Numbered from the stretch's first letter, positions 16,045 through 25,847 are shown. The stretch: DNA of 37,780 nt from Zavarzinella formosa DSM 19928 (GCF_000255705.1 NZ_JH636451.1:36017-73796); one strand, 5' to 3'. Numbers and translations are program-made. Notes: generated by a model not told the origin, from the letters alone.

Positions 16045-16944
16045 TTATTCCTTCACCAACCGCTTCAACGCCTCCCTCGCGTCTTTGTCCCCCAGTTTGG
16101 CGGCCTGGCGATACCATTCGATGGCTTTCGCTCCGTCCCGCTCCACTCCGAGGCCGCGTTCGTGGCAGTCGCCGAGGGTGAACATCGCATACTTGTTCCC
16201 GAGCGCGGCGGACTGGCGGAACCATTCGACGGCTTTTTTCTCGTCGCGGGGTACCCCGGCGCCGTCGAGATGGCAATTTCCCAGGAACCGCATCGACGTG
16301 TCGTTTCCGAGGGCGGCCGATTTGCCGAACCATTCGACGGCCGACTTTTCGTCCTTGGGCATGCCGATGCCGCGCAGGCAGCAAAGCCCGAGGCTGCACA
16401 TCGCCGTGTCGTGCCCCAGCATGGCGGCCTTCCGATAAAGCCGGGCCGCCTGCTCAATGTCTTTCTCCACACCCAGGCCGATGTGATGCCAGTATCCAAG
16501 AGTGTTGATCGCGTCCGCATGCCCCGCCTCGGCCCCCTTCCGCATCCAAGCGACGGCCCTCTTCTCGTCCTTCTCCACGCCAAGACCCGCCTGAAGGCAA
16601 TTCCCGAGCCGGGCCATCGCCATCGGGTTCCCCGACTCGGCCCCCTTGCGAAACCACCCGGCCGCCGCCTTCGCATCCCGCGAGACTTCGGCGCCCTCCG
16701 CGAAACAATCGCCGGTCAAAACCATCGCCATCGCCTGCCCCGCCTCGGCCAGCTTCTGCCACTCCGGCAACCGCCTCGGGGCGTTCTTCCCCAGCCACTT
16801 GGTCGCGCCCCCGGTCAACAGGGAAGATTCCTCATACGCCCGATACTCGGCGGCCAGTTCCGAGGCGGTCGCCGGCTCTTTCTTCGGTTGGGCGAGAAGG
16901 AGGCTGGGAAGCAGGAGTGTGAACGCGAGGCAGCGAATCATCAT
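16045..16944 (-). CDS. Exported Sel1-repeat protein 1 (6 repeats)
   Basis: A 299-residue protein with a signal peptide (MMIRCLAFTLLLPSLLLAQ). A ~55-residue family N-terminal region follows (ELAAEYRAYEESS... to LPEWQKLAEAGQ), then six 36-residue Sel1 repeats with consensus LGxCHxxGxGVEKDEKxAVEW-x-RKAAxLGN, and a short capping helix. Sel1 repeats stack into a TPR-like solenoid that binds proteins. This is the shortest of four tandem paralogues; the others have 17-19 repeats, so it has lost repeats or never expanded. The start could equally be the second Met. AGGTGT lies upstream. It is likely periplasmic or surface exposed; the partner is unknown. Confidence 0.85.
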   Translation of the reverse strand: MMIRCLAFTLLLPSLLLAQPKKEPATASELAAEYRAYEESSLLTGGATKWLGKNAPRRLPEWQKLAEAGQAMAMVLTGDCFAEGAEVSRDAKAAAGWFRKGAESGNPMAMARLGNCLQAGLGVEKDEKRAVAWMRKGAEAGHADAINTLGYWHHIGLGVEKDIEQAARLYRKAAMLGHDTAMCSLGLCCLRGIGMPKDEKSAVEWFGKSAALGNDTSMRFLGNCHLDGAGVPRDEKKAVEWFRQSAALGNKYAMFTLGDCHERGLGVERDGAKAIEWYRQAAKLGDKDAREALKRLVKE

Positions 16945-17001
16945 GGGACACCTAACAGGGAATAGACCAAAATGCCCGTCAAAACCAAGTTTGCGCTCGT
17001 C

Positions 17002-19302
17002 TTACTCTTGCTCCAAACGATCCAACGCTTTTTTGGCGTCTTCGTTCCCCAACTTGGCGGCCTTGCGATACCATTCGAGGGCCTTCTTTTCGTCTTTCTC
17101 CACCCCGCGACCGAACTCATGACAAAAGCCGAGATGACTCATGCAGTCCGTGTCTCCCAGATCGGCGCCCTTGCGATACCATTCGACCGCCTTCTCCTCG
17201 TCTTTGCGCACTCCCTCTCCCTTGAGATGGCAATGCCCAAGATTGGCCATCGACCGGGGGTTTCCCAAGTCGGCGGCTTTAAGCAACCATTCAACCGCTT
17301 TCTCATCGTCTTTGGCCACGCCAAGGCCGCGATGATGACAGTTTGCAAGGGCAACCATCGCCGTTGAATCCCTCCGGCCAGCCGCTTTGAGGAGCCAGTC
17401 GACCCCGGTTTTTTCATCTTCTTCCAACCCGACTCCAAAGAGATAACAATACCCAAGCTTCACCATCGCGTCGGAGAATCCCAAGTCGGCCGCTTTGCGA
17501 TACCATTGGGCCGCTTCTTTCTCGTCCTTTTTCACTCCCAATCCATGCTGGAGACAATACCCGAGGCGGGACATGGCCCCCGTCTCTCCCTCAAGGGCGG
17601 CCTGACGATAGAGATCGACGGCCTTTTTCAAATCTTTTTCGACTCCGTAGCCATCCTCATGGCAATTCCCCAAGGCGGTGATGGCCGACGCATCTCCCAA
17701 CTGGGCCGCCTTTCGATAGAGTTCGATGGCCTTCCCGGCGTCTTTTTCCAATCCAAAACCATTGGCATGGCAACGTCCAAGCTCGGTAAGCCCTCGCGCA
17801 TTACCCAAGTCGGCCGCCTTTCGGAATAGTTCCACGGCCTTTTTCTCGTCCTTCACCGCCACGACGCCATGTTGGTGAAACATCCCGACTTCGATAATCG
17901 CATTGGTGTTCCCCAAATCGGCGGCGGTGCGATACCAATTAAGAGACTGCCGATCATCTTGGGGCACCCCGCGTCCTTCCAAATAGCAGGTGGCGAGGCT
18001 GAACATCGCCACGTCGTAACCCAACTCGGAGGCCTTTCGATAACAGATCGCCGCCTGGGTCTCGTCCCTGTCCGTCCCGATGCCGTCCCGATGGCAATTT
18101 CCCAAACCATCGAGCGCGTACGCGTTTCCCAATTCGGCAGCCTTGCGGAACAACTCAATGGCCTTTTTCGCATCTTTTTTCACTCCGGCGCCTTCAAGAT
18201 GGCAATAGGCGAGATTGTTCATCGCCCAGGGGCTGCCCATTTCGACGGCCTGTTGATAAAGAAGAATCGCCGCCTTTTCATCTTTCTCCGCCCCGATGCC
18301 GCGCTGGAGGCATAGGCCGAGTTCGGTCATCGCCGTCGTGTCTCTCAACTCGGCGGCCTGACGGAAGAATTGAACGGCCTTTTTCTCGTCTTTGCCCACT
18401 CCAACGCCTTTTTGATGGCAAAACCCGAGTTGAGTCATGGCTGTCGCGCTCCCCAGATCAATCGCCTTCCGATAGAGATTGATGGCTTGTTTGACGTCTT
18501 TTTCCACCCCAAAGCCATTGAAATGGCAATTCCCCCAAGTCGTGATCGCCGACGCGTTCCCCAAGTCGGCGGCCTTGCGATACCACTCGGCGGCTTTCTT
18601 GGCGTCCTTATCGACGCCAAGGCCGCTCTCGTAACAATTCCCCAAATAAAGCATGGCCGAGTCATTGCCCAAGTCAGCGGCTTTGCGATACCATTCGGCG
18701 GCCTTCTTGGCATCTTTCTCCACTCCAAGACCGGATGTGTGGCAATTCCCAATCTCGATGATCGCCGGAGGGTGTCCCATGTCGGCGGCTTTTCGGTAAA
18801 ACTCAATCGCTCGCTTTTCGTCCTTCTCCACTCCACGGCCGTTCAGGTGACACATCCCGAGCGTGGTGATCGCCATCGGGTTCCCCAAGTCGGCGCTCTT
18901 GCGATACCATTCGACGGCCTTCTTCTCATCTTTGGCCATCCCGGTACCTGTGAAGAAACGATATCCGACCATGCTCATCGCCATATCGTTCCCCGCATCG
19001 GCGGCTTTGCGGATCCATTCGGCCGACTTCTTTTCGTCCTTTGCGACCGCGATGCCGTCCCCGAAGCAATCGCCGGTCAGGATCATCGCCATCACGTTGC
19101 CGGATTCAGCCAGCTTTTGCCACTCGGCGAACCGTTTCGGGGCGTTCTTCCTCAGCCAAGTGTTTGATTCACCGGTTGTGAGAAAGAACGTTTTGTACGA
19201 CTGATACTCGGCGTCCAATTCCGGAACCGTCGGCGAATCCTTCTTCGCTTGGGCGAAAATGAAACCGGGGAGCAACAGCCAGAGGACGAGGCAGCGAATC
19301 AT
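17002..19302 (-). CDS. Exported Sel1-repeat protein 2 (19 repeats)
   Basis: A 766-residue protein with a signal peptide (MIRCLVLWLLLPGFIFAQ), the shared N-terminal region (ELDAEYQSYKTFFLTTGES..., KNAPKRFAEWQKLAESGN), 19 Sel1 repeats of 36 residues and a capping helix (KKALDRLEQE). In 17 of the 19 repeats a Cys occupies the same position (LGxC), usually followed by His. The start at 19302 aligns with paralogues 1 and 3; the frame continues upstream by 29 codons that do not resemble coding sequence. It lies between paralogues 1 and 3, on the same strand with short gaps of 57 and 102 bp. It has the same length and repeat number as paralogue 3, although the repeats differ in sequence. Confidence 0.88.
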   Translation of the reverse strand: MIRCLVLWLLLPGFIFAQAKKDSPTVPELDAEYQSYKTFFLTTGESNTWLRKNAPKRFAEWQKLAESGNVMAMILTGDCFGDGIAVAKDEKKSAEWIRKAADAGNDMAMSMVGYRFFTGTGMAKDEKKAVEWYRKSADLGNPMAITTLGMCHLNGRGVEKDEKRAIEFYRKAADMGHPPAIIEIGNCHTSGLGVEKDAKKAAEWYRKAADLGNDSAMLYLGNCYESGLGVDKDAKKAAEWYRKAADLGNASAITTWGNCHFNGFGVEKDVKQAINLYRKAIDLGSATAMTQLGFCHQKGVGVGKDEKKAVQFFRQAAELRDTTAMTELGLCLQRGIGAEKDEKAAILLYQQAVEMGSPWAMNNLAYCHLEGAGVKKDAKKAIELFRKAAELGNAYALDGLGNCHRDGIGTDRDETQAAICYRKASELGYDVAMFSLATCYLEGRGVPQDDRQSLNWYRTAADLGNTNAIIEVGMFHQHGVVAVKDEKKAVELFRKAADLGNARGLTELGRCHANGFGLEKDAGKAIELYRKAAQLGDASAITALGNCHEDGYGVEKDLKKAVDLYRQAALEGETGAMSRLGYCLQHGLGVKKDEKEAAQWYRKAADLGFSDAMVKLGYCYLFGVGLEEDEKTGVDWLLKAAGRRDSTAMVALANCHHRGLGVAKDDEKAVEWLLKAADLGNPRSMANLGHCHLKGEGVRKDEEKAVEWYRKGADLGDTDCMSHLGFCHEFGRGVEKDEKKALEWYRKAAKLGNEDAKKALDRLEQE

Positions 19303-19404
19303 GGGGACATCCGGCAAGGGAAGATAAGCAACATCACCACAGGAAATTTTCAGATAATCGGGGGAAGGAAGCGACCGGAAAAGGCACATGAGCCGACAGG
19401 ATGG

Positions 19405-21705
19405 TTATTTTTTGTCCATCATCTTCAGGATGGCGCGGGCGGACTCGTCTCCCAGTTTGGCGGCCTTTTGATACCACTCGGCGGCCTTCTTCTCATCCTT
19501 TTCCACGCCGATGCCTCTCAGGTGGCAATCGCCGAGGCCGGACATCGCGCCCGCATGCCCCAGATCGGCGGCTTTTTGATACCATTCGACCGCTTTCTGT
19601 TGATCCTTTTCCACTCCCCGGCCGTCCCGGTGGCACATCGCCAGTTCATGGGCCGATTCCGGGTTATTTTCGCTGGCGCCCATGTGAAGCCAGTAAACGG
19701 CCAGCTTTTCGTCTTTTTCCGTCCCGAGGCCGTTCAGGAGACAATGGCCAAGGGCGTGATAGGCCGACACTTCCCCCAACCCCTGGGCCTGCTCATACCA
19801 TTCGACGGCCTTCTTTTCGTCCTTTTCCGTCCCGATGCCATTCAGGAGGCAATCGCCAAGCCGGACCATGCCGGAAGCGCTTCGGAGATTGACGGCTTTG
19901 CGATACCACTCAACGGCTTTCTTCTCATCCTTTTTCACAAGCAGGCCGCGCTGATGGCGCCAGCCAACTTCGGCCATCGCATCCGGGTGCCCGAGATCGA
20001 CGGCCTTTTGAAACCACTCGAAGGCTTTCTTCTCATCCTTCTCCACACCGACGCCGTCCCGGTGGCATACTCCCAGTTCGTGGGCGGCCGCCGGGTAATC
20101 CAGCCGGGCGGCCTGGTGAAAACATTCGACGGCCAGTTTCTCATCCCTCTCCGTTCCGAGTCCGTCTCGATGGCAATAGCCCAAAAAGTGGGCCGCCTCG
20201 GCATTCCCTCGTCTGGCCCCCATGCGATAGCACACAAACGCACGCACCGGGCTTTTCGTCGCCCCGATGCCCCGACGATAACAATGCCCGAGCTGACACA
20301 TCGCCGAGTCGCTGCCGAGGTCGGCGGCCTTGCGATACCAATCAAACGCCTCTTCCTGGTCTTGTTCCTGCCCCGAGTGATCCCGGAGGTAATTCGCGTG
20401 GCTGACCATCCCGGCCGGGCTCCCTTCCCGAGCCGCCCGGCTGAAATAGTCGGCGGCTTGTTTCTCATCCTTTTCCACCCCGACACCGTTCAACAGGCAA
20501 AGCCCCAACTCGACCATTGCCTCGGCGTTTTCAAGTTTGACGGATTTTTGATACCACTCAACCGCCTTCTTCGCATCCTTCTCCGCCCCGACGCCTTTGG
20601 AGTGGCAAATCCCGAGGCGGCACATCGCCGTTGAGTTCCCAAGCCCGGCGGCCCGGCGGTAGAGTTCGACGGCTTTGTTCACGTCCTTGTCCGTTCCGCT
20701 TCCGTTTTCAAGGCAATAACCGAGTCCGAAGATCGCCACATCGTAGTTCTGTTCCGCGGCTTGCCGATACAGGAGGACGGCTTGTTTCTCGTCTTTGTCC
20801 ACGCCGAAGCCTTGGAGGTGGCAAAACCCCAGTTCGGTGATGGCCATCACATCCCTCAGATCGGCGGCCTGCCGAAACAACTCGATGGCCCGCTGCTCGT
20901 TCTTTTCCATCCCCTGGCCTTGCTGATGGCACTTCCCCAAGATGTAGATCGCCTGTGAATGTCCCAAATCCGCGGCCTTCTGATAGAACTCGACCGCCCG
21001 GCCGATGTCCCTCTCCAAGCCGACGCCACTATGATGGCACAATCCCAAGGCAATGAGGGCAAACGGGCTTCCAAGATCGGCGGCTTTGCGATAAAGCACG
21101 ATGGCCTTTTGTTCGTCTTTCTCCACCCCAAGGCCCCTCTGGAAACACGTCCCGAGGAGGAAGTAGCCGCCGGGGTTGCCGAGATCGATGGCCTTGCGAA
21201 AGTATCCGATGGCTTTCTTCTCATCCTTCTCCACGCCGACGCCTTTCAGATGGCACCCTCCCACGGCGACGATCGCCAGCTCATTGCCGAGGCCGGCGGC
21301 CTTTTGAAACCACTCCAGGGCTTTCTTGCCATCCTTCTTCACTCCGATGCCGGCATACTGGCGAGATCCGATCATGAACATCGCCATGTCGTTTCCCAAC
21401 CCGGCGCCTTTGAGGAACCACTCGGCCGACTTCTTCTCGTCCCGCGCGGTCTCGACGCCATCGCCAATGCAATCACCGGCCAGCACCATCGCCCGCGCGT
21501 CACCGGCCTCGGCCAGTTTGAGCCATTCCGGGAATCGCTTCGGGGCGTTCTTCTTCAGCCAAATATTTGCTTCCCCGGTCTTGAGAGAGAACGCTTTGTA
21601 CGACTGATACTCGGCGACCAATTCCGGAACAGCCTCGGGTTCTTTCTTCGCCTGGGCGAAAACGAAACCGGGAAGCAAAAACCAGAGCGCGAGGCAGCGA
21701 ATCAT
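19405..21705 (-). CDS. Exported Sel1-repeat protein 3 (19 repeats)
   Basis: A 766-residue protein with a signal peptide (MIRCLALWFLLPGFVFAQ), the family N-terminal region (ELVAEYQSYKAFSLKTGEA) and 19 Sel1 repeats ending in a short cap (ARAILKMMDKK). Repeats 11-13 are the most divergent (MVSHANYLRDHSGQEQDQEE; ATKSPVRAFVCYRMGARRGN), lacking the GVEKD signature. The start at 21705 aligns with paralogue 2. The longer open frame upstream runs through a family-1 element and should not be taken as coding. A box CTGAAAAT lies about 60 nt upstream, shared with genes 2 and 4. Confidence 0.88.
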   Translation of the reverse strand: MIRCLALWFLLPGFVFAQAKKEPEAVPELVAEYQSYKAFSLKTGEANIWLKKNAPKRFPEWLKLAEAGDARAMVLAGDCIGDGVETARDEKKSAEWFLKGAGLGNDMAMFMIGSRQYAGIGVKKDGKKALEWFQKAAGLGNELAIVAVGGCHLKGVGVEKDEKKAIGYFRKAIDLGNPGGYFLLGTCFQRGLGVEKDEQKAIVLYRKAADLGSPFALIALGLCHHSGVGLERDIGRAVEFYQKAADLGHSQAIYILGKCHQQGQGMEKNEQRAIELFRQAADLRDVMAITELGFCHLQGFGVDKDEKQAVLLYRQAAEQNYDVAIFGLGYCLENGSGTDKDVNKAVELYRRAAGLGNSTAMCRLGICHSKGVGAEKDAKKAVEWYQKSVKLENAEAMVELGLCLLNGVGVEKDEKQAADYFSRAAREGSPAGMVSHANYLRDHSGQEQDQEEAFDWYRKAADLGSDSAMCQLGHCYRRGIGATKSPVRAFVCYRMGARRGNAEAAHFLGYCHRDGLGTERDEKLAVECFHQAARLDYPAAAHELGVCHRDGVGVEKDEKKAFEWFQKAVDLGHPDAMAEVGWRHQRGLLVKKDEKKAVEWYRKAVNLRSASGMVRLGDCLLNGIGTEKDEKKAVEWYEQAQGLGEVSAYHALGHCLLNGLGTEKDEKLAVYWLHMGASENNPESAHELAMCHRDGRGVEKDQQKAVEWYQKAADLGHAGAMSGLGDCHLRGIGVEKDEKKAAEWYQKAAKLGDESARAILKMMDKK

Positions 21706-21830
21706 GGGGCACCCGACAGGGAAACTTGGTTGAGGAAGATGAGATCTTCCCATTGGAATTTTCAGGGATTTGGCCCGGAGATGCGAGGGGAAAATGCGGG
21801 GATGCCCGGCGGAAAGGCGCCCGAGGGGAG

Positions 21831-21992
21831 GCCCGGCCCTGACGGACCGGTCTGGGTTAGGCGGTCTTTCAGACCGGGGCCGTTGGCGGGCGAATATGAT
21901 TCGCCCCCCCAAGCATCCGGGCGGGGGCTTTCCCCATCAAAGTGCCCGGTCTGAAAGACCGATTAACTCAGACCGGTCCGTCAGGGCCGGGC
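21831..21992. repeat. Family-1 palindromic element, copy c
   Basis: The left arm starts at 21831 with GCCCGGCCCTGACGG; the right arm ends at 21992. The mini-hairpins are of the T-A type (CGGTCT-TTC-AGACCG). It fills the gap between Sel1 genes 3 and 4 and ends 10 bp from the stop of gene 4, so it can terminate gene 4 before the promoter of gene 3. Confidence 0.85.
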
Positions 21993-22002
21993 TTTCTTTT
22001 CC

Positions 22003-24090
22003 CTACTCCCGCCCGATTTCCTTCAACGCCTCTTTGGCGTCTTTGTTCCCGAGTTTGGCGGCTTTGCGGTACCACTCGCCAGCCTTCTTCGGGTCTTTTT
22101 CCACGCCGCGGCCGTGGTCGTGGCAGTAGCCGAGTTGATACATAGAGACGGTGTCGCCCAGGTCGGCGGCCTTGCGGAACCATTCGACGGCCTTCTTGTC
22201 GTCCTGCACCAAGCCGTCGCCGACGAGGTGGCAGTTGCCGAGGAAGCCCATCGCGGCGGTGTTGCCGAGGTCGGCGGCTTTGCGGAACAGGGAGACCGCC
22301 CGCACTTCGTCCCTCGTCACGCCGAGGGCGCGTTGGTAACAATCGCCGAGGTTGCAGATCGCGGAGTCGTCGCCGAGGTCGGCGGCCCGGCGGTAGAAGA
22401 AGACCGCCTGCTCCTCGTCCTTCTTCACCCCGAGGCCGTTCATGTGGCAGTAGCCGAGGGAGTTGATCGCCCCCGCATGCCCCTGCTCGGCGGCCTGCCG
22501 AAACAGTTCGACCGCCTTCTTCGGGTCTTTGGCGACGCCGAGACCGGTCAGATGACACGTCCCCAGCGCGGCGATCGCGTTCAAATCCCCCAGCGCGGCG
22601 GCTTTGCGGAGCCATTCCACGCCCTGCTTTTCATCCTTCTCCACGCCGAGGCCGCGAAGGTAACAATGGCCGATGTTGTTCATCGCCAGCGTGTTGCCCA
22701 GTTCGACGGCCTGCCGATACAAGGCGAGGCCCTGCTTTTCATCCTTCTCCACGCCGAGGCCGTGCATGTGGCAGTCGCCGAGGCTGGTCATCCCGGCCGG
22801 GTTCCCCAGCGAGGCGGATTTGCGATACAGTTCGACGGCCTTCTTCAAGTCTCTTTCGGTTCCGACGCCGCTTTGAAAACAATGCCCGAGGCGGGACATC
22901 GCCATTGAGTCCCCCAGCTCGGCGGCCTGCCGATAGAGCTTGACGGCCTCCAGCGCGTCCTTCTCCGCGCCGACGCCGCTCAGGTGGCAGTTTGCCAGGG
23001 CGGTCATCGCCGGGGGATATCCCATCGCGGCGGCCTGACGATACCACTCGGCCGCCGCCTTCGGGTCCTTGTCCCCGCCGATGCCCCCGTCGCGGCAGAA
23101 CCCGAGATCGGTCATCGCCTCGGCATTCCCGAGATGGGCCGCCCGGCGGAACCACTCGACGGCCTTCTTCTCGTCCTTCTCCACCAGAAAGCCGTTCAGA
23201 TAAAAGGTGCCGCAGATGCGGGCCGCATAAGAGTTGCCCGACTCGGCGGCCTTCCGGAACAGCGGCAGCGCCTTCTTCTCGTCCTTCTCCATGCCGATGC
23301 CTTTGAGATGGCAAATTCCGAGGGCATAGATTGCCGATGGCTCGTCCAGATCGGCGGCCTTGCGGAACCATTCGGCCGCCTGCTTGAAATCCTTTTCCAC
23401 CCCGTAGCCGTTCAGGTAACAATTGCCGAGCGAGGCCATCGCCATCGGATTGCCCATGCCGGCGGCCTTGCGATACAACTCAAGGGCTTTCCGGGCGTCT
23501 TTCTCCACCCCGGCGCCGTTAAGGAGGGAGTGTCCGAGTTCGGTCATCGCCCGCGAGCAACCGAGATCGGCGCCCTTGCGATACCATTCGACCGCCTGCT
23601 TGCCGTCCTTCTCCACGCCGATGCCCGTCTGAAGGCAATAGCCGATTCGGGACATCGCCATCGAATTCCCGAGGCCGGCCGATTTGCGATACAACTCCGC
23701 CGCCTCTTTGGCATCCCGTTCCACCCCGGCTCCCGCCACGTGGCGATTGGCGAGCATGAACATCGCCACGTCGTTCCCGGCGTCGGCGGCCTTCCGGCAC
23801 CATTCGGCCGACGCCTTCGCATCAGGCGCGACGGCCACGCCCTCCCCCAGACAATCGGCGGTCAGGACCATCGCCGACACATTGCCGGCCTCGGCCTGTT
23901 TTTGCCACTCCGCGAATCGCTTGGGGGCGTTTTTCTCCAGCCACTTGATTGTGCCGCCGTTGGCGAGCAGAAACGTCTTGTATGACCGATACTCGGCCGC
24001 CAGTTCCGGGGCGGCCTCCGGTGTTTCCTTCTTTTCCTGGGCGATCATCAAACAGGGAAGCAACAGCCAAACCGCCAGACAACGAAGCAT
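22003..24090 (-). CDS. Exported Sel1-repeat protein 4 (17 repeats)
   Basis: A 695-residue protein with a signal peptide (MLRCLAVWLLLPCLMIAQ), the family N-terminal region (ELAAEYRSYKTFLLANGGT) and 17 Sel1 repeats, with a final cap (KEALKEIGRE). Most repeats carry Cys in LGxC; exceptions include LANRH, LGHSL and CGTFY. The start at 24090 aligns with the paralogues; a Met 10 codons upstream is an alternative. It is the first Sel1 gene in transcription order, separated from gene 3 by a family-1 element. The box CTGAAAAT appears about 55-60 nt upstream, as in genes 2 and 3. Confidence 0.88.
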   Translation of the reverse strand: MLRCLAVWLLLPCLMIAQEKKETPEAAPELAAEYRSYKTFLLANGGTIKWLEKNAPKRFAEWQKQAEAGNVSAMVLTADCLGEGVAVAPDAKASAEWCRKAADAGNDVAMFMLANRHVAGAGVERDAKEAAELYRKSAGLGNSMAMSRIGYCLQTGIGVEKDGKQAVEWYRKGADLGCSRAMTELGHSLLNGAGVEKDARKALELYRKAAGMGNPMAMASLGNCYLNGYGVEKDFKQAAEWFRKAADLDEPSAIYALGICHLKGIGMEKDEKKALPLFRKAAESGNSYAARICGTFYLNGFLVEKDEKKAVEWFRRAAHLGNAEAMTDLGFCRDGGIGGDKDPKAAAEWYRQAAAMGYPPAMTALANCHLSGVGAEKDALEAVKLYRQAAELGDSMAMSRLGHCFQSGVGTERDLKKAVELYRKSASLGNPAGMTSLGDCHMHGLGVEKDEKQGLALYRQAVELGNTLAMNNIGHCYLRGLGVEKDEKQGVEWLRKAAALGDLNAIAALGTCHLTGLGVAKDPKKAVELFRQAAEQGHAGAINSLGYCHMNGLGVKKDEEQAVFFYRRAADLGDDSAICNLGDCYQRALGVTRDEVRAVSLFRKAADLGNTAAMGFLGNCHLVGDGLVQDDKKAVEWFRKAADLGDTVSMYQLGYCHDHGRGVEKDPKKAGEWYRKAAKLGNKDAKEALKEIGRE

Positions 24091-24255
24091 AAGGAACACT
24101 CGGAAAGAGAATCCGATCAAGACGGGACATGAGGGTCCATCTGATTTTCAGAGATTCAGGGGAGGAAGCCAGAGGAAAACCGGAAAGGGGGGGAAACCTG
24201 CCTCATGCCACCCGGCCCGCTCTCTTCCGAACGGTTTTGAAGGATGGTTTTGGTA

Positions 24256-24401
24256 TTGGCGAGCCGAGCTCCGTAAGGAGCCGGGTGGCTTGCTGTGGTC
24301 GAACCGCCTCCCCTTTACTCAGCCTGACTCAAACCCGTGGCTAAAGCGACTTTTCCGCCGGGGGGCCACCCGGCAGCTTACGCTGCTCGGCTCGCCAAAA
24401 C
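24256..24401. repeat. Family-2 palindromic element, copy 2
   Basis: The right arm (ending at 24401) is standard, with GCTGCTCGGCTCGCC. The left arm has a replaced segment (CTCCGTAAGGAG), so pairing there is imperfect. The loop carries CCTCCCCTTTACTCAGCC. It occupies most of the 325-bp gap between LRR gene 1 and Sel1 gene 4 and ends about 15 bp from the LRR stop codon. Confidence 0.85.
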
Positions 24402-24415
24402 ACAACCGGCGTGTT

Positions 24416-25816
24416 TCACCGATCAATCCGGCAATCCGGCAGGATTTTTTCCAGTTTCATCACGCCGTCGGCCGTGACTTTGGTGCGGGCCAGGCTCAGA
24501 TAGCCGAGGTTCTTGAGGCCGTGGAGTTCGGGGAGGCCGGCGTCGGTCACTTTGGCGGAGTCGAGATCCAGCCATGTGAGGGCGGTGAGATGTTTCAAGT
24601 CTTTCAGCCCGGCGTCGGTCACGTCGCAGCCGGACAGAAACAGACTGGTGAGTTTGTCGAGGTTTTTGAATTCCTTCAGCCCCGCGTCGGTCACCTTGGC
24701 GTGATAGAGCCACAAACGATCAAGATTCGTGAGGTTCTTGATTTCTTTCAGCCCCGCGTCGGTGATCTGTTCGGGGAGTTCCAGGCTGGCGAGGGTTTTC
24801 AGATCCTTGAGTTCTTTCAGCCCCGCGTCCGTCACTTGTGTCGAAGCGATGTCCAGCCTCCGGAGTTTCTTGAATCCCTTGAGTTCCTTCATTCCCGCGT
24901 TGGTGATTTTGGTCGCGTTGAGTTGAAGGATCTCCAGTTGGTCAAGATTCTTGATCTCCCGCAGGCCGACGTCGGTCACCACCGTGTTGAACAAATGCAA
25001 CTCCGTGAGATTGCGGAATTGTCCCACCGCCTTCATTCCGGCGTCGTCGGTGCTCGTGCTGCTGAGATCAAGCGCGGCCAGATTCTTGAGGTTCTTCAAT
25101 TCGCCCAGCCCCTTGCCGGTGACCGGCAGGCCCGCGAGTTTCAACATTCGGAGTTTCTTTAAGCCCTTGAGTTCCGCGATGCCGAGATCGGTGATGTCCG
25201 TCGCGGAGTTCAACTCCAGCGAAACGAGGCGGTCAAGCCCCTGGAGTTCTTTCAGTCCCGCGTCGGTCACATGAGTCCGATGAAGGGACAGCCGGACGAG
25301 GCTCTTTATTTGCCCGACATGGGCCAAACCGTCGTCAAATATTTTCGGCTTTTCCGATGTTTGCCGAAGGTTCAAATCAGTCAGGTTTTTGAGATGTTTC
25401 AGATGCCGAAACCCCTCGACGCTTAAGTTCGTTCCGCAGAGGTTCAACACCCGGAGATTTGCCAGATCCTTGAGCCGGGCCAAGTCATCGTCGGTGATCT
25501 CGGCATCATGCAGATCGAGGCCGAACGGCACATTCACCTTGGGCAGATTGCCCGCCGGAAGCGACTTGAATTGAAACGCCGGGACCACGTTGTCGTCGGA
25601 CAGGTCCGTGTCGGCGGCCATCCACTCCCACGAAACACCGGGATACGCCTCCGAACAAACTTCCATCGCCCCGTAGGTCGCCCAGAGCTTTTCGTAGGCC
25701 GCCACCGTCTCGACATCGACGGCCGGCTTCCTCGGCTTTGGCGCCGGCGCGGCCGGACTGTTCGCGGATGTGAACAACGAAAGCAACAAGGCGAGGCACA
25801 AGAATCGGGCGGTCAC
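24416..25816 (-). CDS. Exported leucine-rich-repeat protein 1
   Basis: A 466-residue protein with a signal peptide (TARFLCLALLLSLFTSANSPA), a ~75-residue N-terminal module common to the five LRR paralogues (AAYEKLWATYGAMEVCSE..., SWEWMAAD, LPKVNVPFGLDL), then about 14 repeats of ~24 residues with the pattern VTDAGLKELKxLxxLxxLxL, the short-type LRR frequent in planctomycetes. The start is GTG at 25816: it aligns with the MTARF start of paralogues 2 and 4 and has GGAGGG 8 nt upstream. An ATG at 25876 lies inside the promoter block. LRR solenoids bind proteins; the target is unknown. It is transcribed from the shared LRR promoter and ends next to a family-2 element. Confidence 0.85.
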   Translation of the reverse strand: MTARFLCLALLLSLFTSANSPAAPAPKPRKPAVDVETVAAYEKLWATYGAMEVCSEAYPGVSWEWMAADTDLSDDNVVPAFQFKSLPAGNLPKVNVPFGLDLHDAEITDDDLARLKDLANLRVLNLCGTNLSVEGFRHLKHLKNLTDLNLRQTSEKPKIFDDGLAHVGQIKSLVRLSLHRTHVTDAGLKELQGLDRLVSLELNSATDITDLGIAELKGLKKLRMLKLAGLPVTGKGLGELKNLKNLAALDLSSTSTDDAGMKAVGQFRNLTELHLFNTVVTDVGLREIKNLDQLEILQLNATKITNAGMKELKGFKKLRRLDIASTQVTDAGLKELKDLKTLASLELPEQITDAGLKEIKNLTNLDRLWLYHAKVTDAGLKEFKNLDKLTSLFLSGCDVTDAGLKDLKHLTALTWLDLDSAKVTDAGLPELHGLKNLGYLSLARTKVTADGVMKLEKILPDCRIDR

Positions 25817-25847
25817 CGGGGAACCCTCCGGAAGAGTGGAGAGGTTT

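Noticed and set aside
21705-21912. Longer N-terminus for Sel1 protein 3 (start at 21912)
   Set aside because: It would translate a family-1 repeat arm and hide the signal peptide; paralogue alignment supports 21705.
16162-23985. Long plus-strand open frames opposite the Sel1 genes
   Set aside because: They mirror the minus-strand repeats, follow the same 36-codon periodicity, have no signal peptide or ribosome site, and arise because the GC-rich repeat units contain few stops on the other strand.
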